NCBI GenBank assembly: GCA_020284085.1
Contig: JACEVL010006441.1
Coordinates: forward strand, 761,001-825,000
From: Aporrectodea caliginosa
Taxonomy: Eukaryota > Annelida > Clitellata > Crassiclitellata > Lumbricidae
Length of the DNA: 64,000 bases
Direction: 5' to 3'
Shown here: one piece after another, positions 10,765 through 23,500 of the stretch
Layout: every line of letters begins with the position of its first letter
Numbering within the stretch: position 1 is the first letter of the stretch
Made by a program: the position numbers and the translations under genes
The notes under the pieces: generated by a model
What the model was told of the DNA's origin: nothing
Database searches by the model: none
The model's input: only the letters and a program-made list of their open reading frames with translations

Positions 10765-10925
10765 TAGGTCCCCCAACTTCTGGACCGTGGTTGCGCCCCT
10801 GCCTCGGACTACTCTTTTGGACAGCCCTTCTGACTAGACGCAGCGCTCGTGAATAAGCTGGTGCCCTGCGCTTGGCTTTCGAGTGGCGCTTTAGAAATTT
10901 GGAGATTACGATTACGATTATTAAA
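10765..10925 (+). repeat. LINE 3' end with (ATTACG)n tail
   Basis: The sequence GTGAATAAGCTGGTGCC followed by GGAGATTACGATTACGATT matches, in opposite orientation, the 3' ends at 2868 and 43245. It is a strongly 5'-truncated CR1/L2-like copy. Confidence 0.7.
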
Positions 10926-11330
10926 GAAAAGATATTATTTTTTTTAGACAACAACAAGAATTCGCGAAGACATTAACAGTCTTGGATGTTGGAAAACCTT
11001 AGAAAGAAGAAGATTTCTTAGTTATTGTTAATTCATACGATTGTTTACAGGACTACGAATTTTGGACTTGCAGTTAAGGAAGCGTCATTTAGGCCTACTT
11101 ACTTATGCGGTGTATACCAACGACCTATACAGTAGGATCGTTGATTATAGCGTCGTTTCATTTTATGATATTTCGAGGGAAAGAGCATTCCATATCGAAT
11201 TGCTTAAATAGGCTCGGAGCGATCTGGTAATAAAAAATAGTGCACGAGTGATGTTTGGTGTTTATGAGAACTTTACAAGATGGAGTTTGCGTAATTCTTT
11301 ACAAAATAGAGCTAATTGTTAAAGAATAAG

Positions 11331-11552
11331 ATGGCTGAAAGTGTCAGTGACCTGGAGAGTGATGCCAGCTCAGTTGACGGGGGTGTAGATACCAAAGTGC
11401 CGTCTGCAGCTCTCGTTCAGCAGCTGAACAAGCGAGTGGAGTCCCTGCAACAGGAGAACCGAGTCCTTCGCATGGAACTCGACACTTACCGATACAAGTG
11501 CAAAAGTTTGGAAGAGGATAACAGGGAGCTGAAAAAGGCTCGCGTTACAATT
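11331..11552 (+). CDS. CCDC6: CCDC6-like exon 1
   Basis: The exon encodes residues 1-74, beginning [18 protein letters not shown] and ending KARVTI|GTAAGT in phase 0. The reading frame is open for a few codons upstream, but the AAGATGG context fixes the start. Confidence 0.95.
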
Positions 11553-14500
11553 GTAAGTGTGCTAGACCGTAATTGGGCAAACTTATAGTATCGTGGACTG
11601 AAGGATTATACAGTATCTTTGGGCATGCTGCGCGGATTCCGGACGGTACCAGGTTTTCTAATGACGACCCTAACCCTGACCCTCACGACGCCTAACCTGA
11701 CCCTAACCGACACTCACGACGCCAGTAAACTTACGCACTATATCCTTCGGCCCCCGATTCTATAAGCTTGCCTTGTTTTATAGATTTTGGTGATTATTCG
11801 GATAATCTGACCTTAGACTGTGATTTGAACCACCCAGTTGCATTGCATTTTTTAAGTTCAGAGTTAGGTATGTCAGTCTTCCCATTCATGTTTGAAGACC
11901 GTCTTACAAGTAAAATTCAGTTTGATACTTCAGATGTTTGGGTTACACTTCACACACGTTGACTGCGATTGGATAACAGTCTGGCATAGGTCTGCCTGAA
12001 TCAGCGAAAAGCTAATACCTGAAAATGAAGAAAATTCAAAATAAACCCAATTACCAAAATAATTTTCTACCAAGGCTACAAAATTCCAAAAATGAGTATG
12101 GATTAGTTGGCCAGGCAGCTGAATAAACCCAGTATGTTATGAAAATATCTCTAGAGGTTACTTTTTTGTAAATTTATATATTTCTTTCTGAATACATTAC
12201 TTTTACACTTTTAGCTTGTGTCTCACAACAATATTTATGGTCAGGATATTTGTAACTGCTAGCCTCTACAGAACAAAATGCAAAGAAGGGCCAAAGATTT
12301 CTTAGATGAAAGAGATACATGTCTGTTCGTTAATTTACACGTGAGATTACTTTTGAGGGGTTCCTAAAACTGTGTCGACATACATACTTGCATACGTGTC
12401 TGTTCTAAAACTGTCAAGTCAACATGATCATCAACCATTTGAAGGTCTCCAGATATGTTAGAACTGTTAGAGCTGAGACAATATTTGCTATCTCAGCCCA
12501 TTTAAAAACATGTCGAGGACCCGATCAATACATTTGCTATCTCAACCCATTTAATAAATGCTAGCTGGTAAACCCTCCTCCTTTACTTTTCTCAAAACCG
12601 ATTTCTTCTCTCATGGCCTTGCGCACTGGGAGTGCCTGTGAACAGTTCACCGTACTAGAGGCGCCCTATAAATGTATCAATACAATACATACAATATGAT
12701 TGTTTAAAAAGATAGGTCTTTAGTTGTGATTTAAATGTCTCCGGAGATAGCACGTTCTTCACATGATCGGGAAGACTGTTCCATGCAGTGGGTCCTGGGA
12801 TAGCGAAGGAACAGTCGCCAAATCTTGTAGAAGACTGCGGTACTTATTAGCAGATTTTTTATGAGGATCTTCGCCAACATCTGTTCCGGTTGTCTGCTAC
12901 TCGAATGCTAAAGTCAGAGATGTAGTCTGGCTTACGATCATTCAGTGCTTTGTAGGTTGTCAAACACAGCTTGTAGGTGATCCACTGCAGAACATGCAGC
13001 CAATGTAGACTGGGCAAGCAGGTCGGTGACATGATCGGATGGTGCATGGCCATATATGGATGGACAGTTAGGGCTACCCTCAGGCCCTTAGCCAGAAATA
13101 TAGAGTAGGGCAACCAAAAGCATTCGAACTTCAAAGTCACGCCCTACGCTGTGAGCCTACGAATCCACAAACAACCGAAGCCGCAACCATACCAGTCCAA
13201 TGGCAATGCCTCTACCCTACACTGAATGACCTATGGGTTTTGATCACAGCTGTAACAGTTTTGTTTTACATACAATGATACAGACAACAATCTGTTAACT
13301 TCAGATGAGGGAGGAATGGATTATAAATTTTATCACATTTAACTAACTATTTTTTCAATAATGATGCACAATTTATGCCCGTTCAAAATAATTTCCACCC
13401 ATCCAAAGGACGGGTGGCTGGCTAAGGGTCTGGCTACCATCAACTTGGAGTGCTAACTCAGTAGGACACCTGTTAAAATCGATGTTCTGCAGGGCTCAAT
13501 TCTCCGGCTGCTTTTTGTACATCCTGTATGCAACCAAGATTATTTCTAATCTTTAACCCTGGGTTTATCACTATGCTGATGATGACCTGCTGTAATTAAT
13601 AGGCCACCCATCTGACACACTGGCTTGTATGTCCAGGATGCCGGAATCGTTATGAAAGTTCAGACCTGGATGTCTAAGAATCGGCTTAGATTTAGAATGG
13701 GAAAGACAGAATTTCCATGGGTGGGCATAAGACAGGCATGAGCAAGGTTTGACAGGGAAGTGATTGTGATGGCATTTCCTGTTTGGGAAGTGAAGCGTGT
13801 GTCTGGGACCTTTGAATAGTTCTGATTAAGATCTGTCTATGGAGGTGCCTGTCCGCTCCCTCTGCAGGTCCTGTTTGTATCAAATGCATGAGATTGAGTC
13901 ATATGGTGAAATTTATAATTATCATTCAATGCAGCTGCAACTCTAGTCCACTCCTGAATTCTGATGCTCTTGGACTATTGTAACTCTGTCCTCACAGTTC
14001 TGCCAAAATTCTGGATATGACAGCTTCAGTGCATCCTCAACTGTGCCGCCACAATTGTTGCTAATCAGCCAAAATTCTTGCATGTTTCGAGCTGTATGTG
14101 AGACACGCTGCACTGGCTTCCAGTCGAGGGCAAGATTACCTTTGAAATCATCCTCATGGGAGGAGCTTCAATGGTGCAGCACCTGACTACATCAGAGAGC
14201 TCTGCATTCCCGTTTCCAGCCAACCTGGTCGACGGTCATTGTGTTAAGCGGATCATGAAGACCCGTTGGTCCCATATTTCAGTATGATGATACAGGCACA
14301 TTGTGCTTTCTCATGCATTAGACCATCCTTCTGGAACAGTCTGCCATTAAACTTACGAACTATTTCGTCATGGTCAACTCAAAAAACATTTTCAAGCCAT
14401 CTTAAGATGCACCTCTTTAGATCTATTAGATTGACATGCTAAGCACCCTTACAAAGAGACAGACACATACATGTGTAGGAGTTTTTGTATTTTTGTATTT

Positions 14501-17500
14501 CTGTTTCTAGTCTTTGCTAAGTTTGCTTAGTTTCTCTGTTCTGCTTTGATGCTGACCAGGTTTAACTCAGTTTCAATCCGGACATGGTATCTATAGAGCA
14601 TTGTACTTCGGCTTAACGACACTTTTTCATATCGAAGATGATTAGTGTCGGAGGCAGAAAGCAACCTCGTACTCCACGTTTATATTGCGACCGAGCCACC
14701 CGCAGTAAAGATCTGAGAAATTAATCTCTGATAAACCGACCGACCAGGAATCGAACCCGGGCCGCCGGCGTGGCGAGCGGGCTACCAACCCACTCGGCCA
14801 CTCAGGATCTCTATCTATAGAGCATGGGAAATAAAGTATATATATATACATGAATTGGTGCATTCTTTGTTAAGACATGAGGTCTACAATTCCTACAGCT
14901 TCTGAGATTACATAAACTGCCAAAAATAACAGCAATGTAGTCATCAAAGTTGAATGGGCTGAAACTTTCCGAGGGGAAGTGTTCCTACTGTCAAATTACT
15001 ACCGGAGACCTGCAAATATTTATGACAAAAATAGCTTTGGACAAATGCAAAACATTTTACATAGACAGAACTTTTGTGTTGTAATGTCAGGTGTATATTT
15101 TGCAGGGGCTTTGCAATGGATATATTATTACTTGAGTATTTGGATGGTTATTAACAAACGAGAACAGGGAAAAGTACATGAAATATCCCCATGCTCTTAT
15201 AGATACCATGTCCGGATTGAAAATAGAGTTAATTCTGGTCAATATCATGTCTGATTTTCAATCATGACTGACGGAAGCTGTTTGCTATCATATACATGTA
15301 CCTGCCACACATCATCTAAGGTTTCAGTTTCATTTTGTGCAGGCTGTCTGGCACAAGGTGCAAGAGACTGAATTAGTTGCAGCATATAATAGATCAGGCA
15401 AGACTTGTGTTTACATGTTTCAGAAGTGCACACACTGCACAGGCTTAACCTTTGTACCAAGTAGACTAAGTAGTGAGGAGGTGGTTTGCATTATAATTAG
15501 TTAGAAAAGGGCTCTGATCCACATTTAAGATAATTGTTGTCTTCTTGCATTACATCCTTTAGGTCTACAATTCCACATTTCCAATTTTCTTGTGGAATAA
15601 ATACAGAATGGGTCACTGTCATCAATAGGACAAACAGTTACATGGATATTTGGGTTTGTCAGATCGAAAATGATCTTCCATCTCATCCTAACATATTTGT
15701 TTTCTTGCATGCTTTATAATTTACAGCACAGGCTAGACATATCAGAGGTAGGTTCAGGTGTTGACCTCCTACACATGAGCCAAACCTCTCAAAATTTAAG
15801 GGAAGGATAAAGGATGCCAAAAAACACGTAGAGGATCGGATCTGATCTGCTATCATTTCATGTTCAGTCTAGTGTTTGTATATAAATGACTGAAGACCTC
15901 TGGCATGATAGCATTGCTCGTCACACTAAAATTATGTCACTGGCTATAGTAAGCATTTTATGTTAGTTTATATAATATGTATTCAGACTGTTTTAGTACT
16001 GGGAAAAGGTCCAAAGGATACTCATGCTATGTTATTTTATTTTATATGATTTCATATATATGTAGACTGTTTTAATCCTGAAACTCTATTAAAAGCAACG
16101 TCCTGTTCATTTTTGGGATAAACTACATTGCTGACTTGTGCAATACACTCACGATTAATTTCCTCCAGGAGACACTTAGATCAGCTTCCTTTGGCCAACT
16201 GTTTTTATTTGAACTTTGCAAAAGATGTGTGGTTTCCATGTCTTCTCACAATCTGGTCGTCATGTACTAATTTCATGCCACCAGCCTTCAGGAACCTTTC
16301 TATTATATCATTTTGCAAATGTAGAAAACCTATGTTTTTCGGCTACCAATACTTTTTAGCTTCCTTTGGCCATCTGTTTTTATTTGAACTTTGCAAAAGA
16401 TGTGTGGTTTCCATGTCTTCTCACAATCTGGTCGTCATGTACTAATTTCATGCCACCAGCCTTCAGGAACCTTTCTATTATATCATTTTGCAAATGTAGA
16501 AAACCTGTGTTTTTCGGCTACCAATACTTTTTAGGTGAACTTATGAATTAACACTATAAAGTGTCTGAATAATAATAATGGCAAGTCTGCACTGTTGAAG
16601 TCATTTGATTAGAATTTTATCTCATGCCACACTAAAGTATCTGCTATTATCATCTGCCATATTCAGATTTGGTTTTGCAGCGTGAGAATTATCCTAATGC
16701 AAAGTTTTTGTATTCCATTACGCCTAAAGGCAGTTGGATTGTGCATAATCAATAAATTTTTTAATTTGACTGATATTGGAAAAATTGTTGCAATTGATTG
16801 GAGAGACTAAATGATTTCTAATGCATTGGCCTAGTGGTTGCTCTTAGCACTTTCTATGTGTGGGTTTGGCTTCCAGCAGCGTCCAGTGGCTTCAACACCT
16901 CAGATCAGTTAGATGGTAGCCGCACTTTGCTTATATGAAAGGTGTTTGACCAGCCTAATAAGCTCCACCACTGCCGTTTTTGTGTCGTTAGTGTGCCAGT
17001 ACCAAGGCTGGATAGAGAAGGTGACTTTAATCATCTTTCTTATGAAACAGTGTCTTTATACAGAAACAGTAACATTAATTTACTTATAGTTTTATACTCC
17101 TTTAATGCTTAGTGAAACATACTCAAAAGGTCTATAAAGAAGCAAGTTCTGTTTCATTTCATGAATTTGATTGCATGGAAATTACGGCGATTTATAATCT
17201 ACAATTTTCCCATTGGTTACTCAATCGCAATTGGGAGAGTTGCAGACTTGCTGACTTTCCTTTGTCATAAATTTGACTCACTGTGTCATTTAATTGTTTG
17301 TATGTTCTTGTATTATTTAGAAGTGACATGTGATGGTGTAGCATGTCTGTTTCATCATACTCTATTGTTACATTCTGCTGATGTTTTAACTAAGTATATG
17401 TTACTAATACATCGTGTTTCTTCGGTTATTATTAGGACGCAGTTAAACTGCAGTGTTCAGGAAACTCTTGTACATTACTGTTGATCCTGGTCGTGTGAAA

Positions 17501-20500
17501 TTCTTCAAAATTAACCCCATCTGTGACATTTAGTGTTTCTGCAAATTATGTCAGATTTTCGTCTTTGTTTGCCATTGCAGTTATTAACGTCAACATAAAA
17601 TGAAGAAAATCATTAACTTTTCAGATCTGGAATCACTGCAACTGTCCCAAGTGTGTCAGAGTTACTAATGGGAAAATTGTAGATTAATAATCACCATAAT
17701 TAGTAATGAACGTACTTAAGTAGGGTGAACACTGATTCCCTAATTTTCAACCATTTTATTAAGTAGGGTGAATACTGATTCCCTAATTTTCAACAACTTT
17801 ATTAAGTAGGGTGAACACTGATTCCATAATTGTCAACCACTTTATTAAGTAGGGTGAACACTGAATCCCTAACTTTCAACAACTTTATTAAGTGCACCTA
17901 TAATATCGCAAGTTTGTGCCTGTTTTGCGTGAGGAATGGTTTCTGATGTTGTTTGCAAATTTTACCTACTGTATACAAATACTTACAGATAAAACTTTTC
18001 TGATTTTGCATACGTTATGCTGATGCTTACAGCAACTGATGGCCGAACAACAAGAAGAGTATATTAGCAACACTTTGCTGAAAAAGATTCAAGCGCTGAA
18101 GAATGAAAAGGAACAGCTTGCGCGCAACTATGAGCAGGAAGAAGAATATCTCACAAATGATCTTTCACGCAAACTCTTTCAGGTGAGCTCAGCATATTTA
18201 ATAGATTAGTGTTTAATTTATTGGTATTCTCTTGATTTTTGTAGTAAGATTAAACATGCCAAAGTGGTGATAGAATTAAGCTTGGTGTCAAAGGTAAATA
18301 TTCCTTAAGATTCCTAACAAGCTTTCTTTCTAAAGTTGAATCTTATTTAATCTTGGTTATTTGATAATTTAGTGATAAATTGTGCAAGTTTATTTTTCAT
18401 TCTGTATAAAAATGCACAGAGCCATATGTTTAAAGCTCAGTCAGGGTCTTTCATAATCTAGCTCATTCTTACCTTACACTTTATACCCTAAACTTTTTGA
18501 TTATGGACATACTGGTTCAATTCTTGTGCACGATGTTGCCAGAGGACTGCCCCTCATGAGGTGTCATGTAGGAAGGCTTTCTTACACCAAGAACATCAAT
18601 TTAACTGCTCGAGTCCTATAATTAAGTGCTTGCTTTTAATTGTTTAATGTTCATGTACATTTTGGTTAGCTTGTATTATTATTAGATTCATGAGCCAATA
18701 TAAGACAAAGTTCAAATTGAGTAATTGCATCTGGTTTTGTTCTTATTTAATTGTCAGTGCTCTGATGAATAAACTAGTGCTTTGCAAGCACTTTGGATAT
18801 TTGGAATTTACGGAACTTATGAATTGTCATTGTTGTAGGATGTTGTTTAACTGCTCTCTTGTGACATTAGTTTCGGTTGATTTTTTAGTTACGTCAGGAG
18901 AAGTGTGAACTGGAGGAGACGTTAGAAAAGGAGCAAGAATATCAAGTTAACAAGCTCATGAGACGAATTGAGAAGTTACAGGGAGAAGTTCTGAGCAAAC
19001 AAGCAACTCTTGAACAGGTTGACTTCTATTACTACAGTCTGAGCATGTTTTTGCTATTTTTGTTGTTGAATGGTATATTATTTGATGATTATATTGCCTT
19101 TGGTTGTTATTATGACTGATGAATGAGCTACAGAGGCCTGACAATTAATTTGTGTAGCAGAAATTCCTCTCTTATCTCAACACATCTTGCAGGACAAGGG
19201 TCACAGACCTTTTCTTTGCCTATTAAAAACCCTGTCCTTTAAACTTTTCCTACATCTCTTCTGAGGCAGTGATATGATTTGCAGGATCCAATCAGTATGT
19301 TCATCGTTGTCAACCCTGGTGATCCCTTTAAATTACAGGCCTATCTCAATTTTTAATGTTGTGTATGAAATTCCTGAATGGGTAGTTAATCGTACACAAG
19401 GTAATTTATCTTTCAACTTGCTAATTTCTTCCTTTCACTCTGCTTACTGAAAGTTTAATGCAACAGAAACTGCCCTTCTTCCTCGTTGTAACGACATAAT
19501 GCGCTCAATGAACAACGGCATAGTGACAGCACTTGTCCTTTTTGAAGTGTTTGGTGCCTTTTAAACTGTTTATCATGATCTTCTTTAAAATTAAAACTGC
19601 CTCCAGTATTGGCTTGTGGTTTCTGGTCTTGCTCTGAATTTGTTCACTACATATCTTTTTCCATGCACTCAGTCAGTATATTTAAGTAGCCCAATTATTT
19701 ATCTGCAACTATGTTAATGTGTTGTCCCATAACATTCAAAGCTTAGTCATTTCTTCTTTACATTACTGGTATACACCATGCTATTAGTAAGCTGTTTGAT
19801 AATAATCATTCACTTGGATGTCAATTCTAATATTATAAGTCAATTCATGCAACACAAGATAATATAAATTATATAACTAAATTCACTTCAAAGTGCGCTT
19901 CTGCAGGTGCTAATAGAGCATTCATATTGTTGGGCCAGATACAGTGATTGTCCTTGCTCATGACCCGCTTACTTTCCCAATCCATCGTAGATCGTAATAA
20001 CGGCAGAATGAAGTTGAAATAAATCCTGGAACTGATAATGCCAGCATGCAATCATCTGCCAGGTATGGAAGTGCAAGTTCGTGCATACACTTAACTCAAA
20101 AAGCGATTCATTTGTATGCAGGTTATACCAAAATTTACATTTCGTGTGTCTTGTCAGTCATATGTGCATCTGTTTTCTAATAAACTCCGTCTGAAACCAT
20201 AGAAAATTGAATTTCTGTTACTAGCCATTCTATAGCAGCACAAGAAGTTTGAATAGGTGTAAATTTTAATACTACTGTGTCTCTAGCTGACTGTGTAAAT
20301 AGGATTTGTAAATCTTCATTTGTGCATGTTTGTGACATCTTCAAGGATATCTCTGGCAACTATGTTGGTTTCCAGTTGACTCTATTATTGTAACTTGCTT
20401 CTTACTGATATTACAATCTAACTTGCAAAAACTATATTATAGAGTTCAGAATTCATTGGTTAGAACCATGACAAATACTTAGATGTAGATATTGTAATTA

Positions 20501-23500
20501 TAATTGCAAATTTATATAGTGCTGCTAAGCAAGAACTCGTCAAAGGCATTCCAGACCTAATAAAATGAAACCATGAATGGTCTTGAAGTGCTTGAGAAAA
20601 GAGACAAAAGACGGGCTGAGGAGTTCATTTCGCTGGCTGACGTTAGGCAACTTTTTCCAGAAGGATGGTCCAACCATTGCAAGACTTCTTCGCTGCACCA
20701 TGGAAGTTCAGGCGGAACAGCCAAGTCGCCTTGCACAGCAGAGAGGAGAAGTCTGCGACTAGGGATGGAAGCAACTGAAAATTCTTCAGATAAGATGGAA
20801 CTCAACCTGCCAGACAATTGTGCATAAGCATCAGGACCTTAAACTCAATGTGGTTTTGTATAGGCAACCAGTTAGTTCCTCTCGCGTGAAACTGGGTTTA
20901 CGATCAAACAGGTTTGCTGCCAATCAGCCAAGCTGCAATATTTAAAACTGATAGGAACGTATTAATACAGGAGAGAGTGGGACGAGGTGGTGTAGTGGTA
21001 TGTTCTGTGCCTTGTAACTGGAGGGTCACAGGTTCCAATCTACCTCAAGCCACTGCATAGCAACCCTGGACAAGTTGCTCACCGACAGTTGTCTGTGAGG
21101 AAGGCAATGGGAAACGACCTCACTCGTCTTATCCCCAAGTGGCATGAAAGCCAATGGACCTGCCTTCGGGCAGAGAACTCATCATCATTAGGTTTGCCGC
21201 CAATCAACCAAGCTACAATATTTTAAACTGATTGGAACTGATTAACACAGGAGAGAGTTATGCCTGTATAATGGCATTGCGAAAGTGCCGCTTATGAGTG
21301 CACGTACAACGGTTGCTGCAGGTTGAGTTGTGAGCAAACGGCGTATTGTATGACTCTGGCGCAGGTGATAAAGGCTCGTTCAACATTCATCCTTCACAGG
21401 CTCAGAGAAGGTCACTTCCTGGTCCAAGGTCATTCAGATCATGCGCAGAGCTTAAAACAGGGACACGAAGGAAGCAAAGCTGCAGATTAGGCAAGTTGAG
21501 TATGAAATCTGCCCACGGCTACCAAGCCAGATAACTGTGTTTTCCCAGCATTAAGCCGGAGGTGGTTGGATGACACCCAGGCACCAAGCATCCCCCGATA
21601 TCTGAAGAATTTTCTCCATTAAGAAGATAGCATGAGAGTGAAACCTCTGTACTCAAATCATTGTTATGGATTCCCTGTTAGAAAAGGATCTGCTTTAAAT
21701 TTGGGCTAATAAAATATAACACATTGAATGTTACCAAGCCACAGTACTTAAAATCAGTCCTAATATCCTGGACAGATTTTCAGATTGTCTGTTCTGGTTG
21801 TACTGAGAGCTAGTTCTGTTTTTAGTGAATGAGCTTATTTGTTTGCTGGACATACATTTTTAAAATTCTCTCCCTACATCTGTTGCCTCAGGGTCATGTG
21901 ATTCTTGTTCAAACATGATAGTATGAGCATGAAACCTCTGTATTTAAATCATTGTAATGGATTAGAAACGGATCTGCTTTAAATTTGGGCTAATAATATA
22001 TAACACTGTACCACAGTACTGCTTATAGGTACCATAGCACTTATAATCAATCCTAATGTCCGAGACATGTAAATTTATACCATTATTCAACCACTTTTTC
22101 AGATTGTCTGTTCTGGTTGTACGGAGAACTAGTTCTGTTGTTAGTGAATGAACTTATTTGTTTGCTGGACATACATTTTTAAAATTCTTTCCCTACATCT
22201 GTTACCTCAGGGTCATGTGATTCTTGTTCAAACATGTGGTGTTAGGTGATAATCTTGTAGGGCTTTTTTCTTGTAAAGCCTTCAAGGTTTCTAGTGATTA
22301 ATGCCATGTGTAGCACTGGTAAAATAACCACTAAAGAGCAGATGCTGGTAAATTGATACAGTGCAACTATATCATGATGTTGATTAAGTCCTTATGTTTT
22401 TGTGACCAGCAGAGACGTCTGTGATGTTCTGGACTGATAATGACGATCAAAATTAAGATTTTATAAGCCTAATTTGACTCTGCTAAAAAGCTTTCGAGAT
22501 TTGATTTTGCAAAAATTTTCTCATACCCTGTTTGCTCAGCTGCCTTTTGGCACCCTGGCCTACCTCTTGTTGGAAAATATTTCCACTGGCGCACCATTAA
22601 AAAACTTGTCAACACCTTTGTGCTAGATGCTGTGAAAAGTAGTGTAAACCTTATGTTAGTCTTAATATGGCCAGAAAACTCAGCAACATAACCTGTTTGA
22701 CACGAAATCATTTGCACTATAGCCCCTGCCAGACGATTGTTTACAATTTCTTTTAAAAGGTCACACTGCAATGTAGTTAAAGAACAGAATTATTATGATT
22801 TAATACCAGACAATTTATGTTTCTGGCTACATAAATATCTCCATTGTAAATTGCTGTGGGAACTGCCTTTGCTGCCTGGGCTGTTGGTGACGCAAGGCTC
22901 ATAGAACAGTGGAATGCAGAAGGGTTAATTACCCTAATTTACCTAAGCATGAAGTAGTGAACATGTGTTATCTCTTTATCGCCCTCTGGGAATGCTGTTT
23001 GTAACTATCATAAGTGTATTAGCTTGGTAACAACACCCTTACTTGCAGGAAACATTATAGGCCTGCACATTGGCTGCATCAGAGTATGCTGCATCCAGAC
23101 AGAACTGTTAATATATGTATGAAACCACTTTCTACAGCGCGTTTTAAGTACCTCACAAAGGTGGTACATGCTTGACTCTCTAACTGCTCTACATTTAAGA
23201 CAGTTGAAAATGTTTGCTGAACAGAGGTAAGTGGAACAGCACACATGTGCAATAGAAGACTGGTCCAAGAGGAAGGTCCAAGACATGAAAAGGCACAATG
23301 GGCTCAAATTGATGTATGGATGCGTGAGCTGCGTTACATCTTCATATGTCCACGAGCAGCACAGCTCAAGAATTGGTGACTCTTTAACTTGAGACTGGAA
23401 CATAATGCTCTCTCTGATATATGGCGATGTGGTGCCAACCAATAAGACACATTCCAGAAGGAGAATCTTTAATTATTTTCTATGATAGAACTTAATTGGC

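Larger units (their letters stand above)
10152..11330. other. Shared upstream region of the CHRAC1-like and CCDC6-like genes
   Basis: The two genes diverge across about 1.18 kb. The interval contains the ETS-like site and an 18-bp perfect inverted repeat (10661-10678 / 10697-10714). It also holds a LINE 3' end (about 10765-10925) and the presumed CCDC6 5' UTR. No CpG-island-like stretch or clear TATA box is evident. Confidence 0.6.
11553..18032. other. CCDC6-like intron 1: repeat-rich non-coding DNA
   Basis: The intron holds a telomere-like MITE fragment (11630-11770), two LINE relics (12640-13140 minus, 13440-14450 plus) and two SINEs (14602-14812 minus, 16826-17065 plus). It also holds a 175-bp tandem duplication (16183-16532) and a 4x43-bp array (17718-17889). 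Other ORFs here (14979-15254, 17161-17484) have no recognisable similarity. Confidence 0.7.

Noticed and set aside
16128..16551. Repeated ORF with [15 protein letters not shown] units
   Set aside because: Arises from a 175-bp tandem duplication in an intron; no similarity to proteins known to me.
17718..17889. CRISPR-like array
   Set aside because: Units are contiguous 43-bp tandem copies without unique spacers, in an animal intron.
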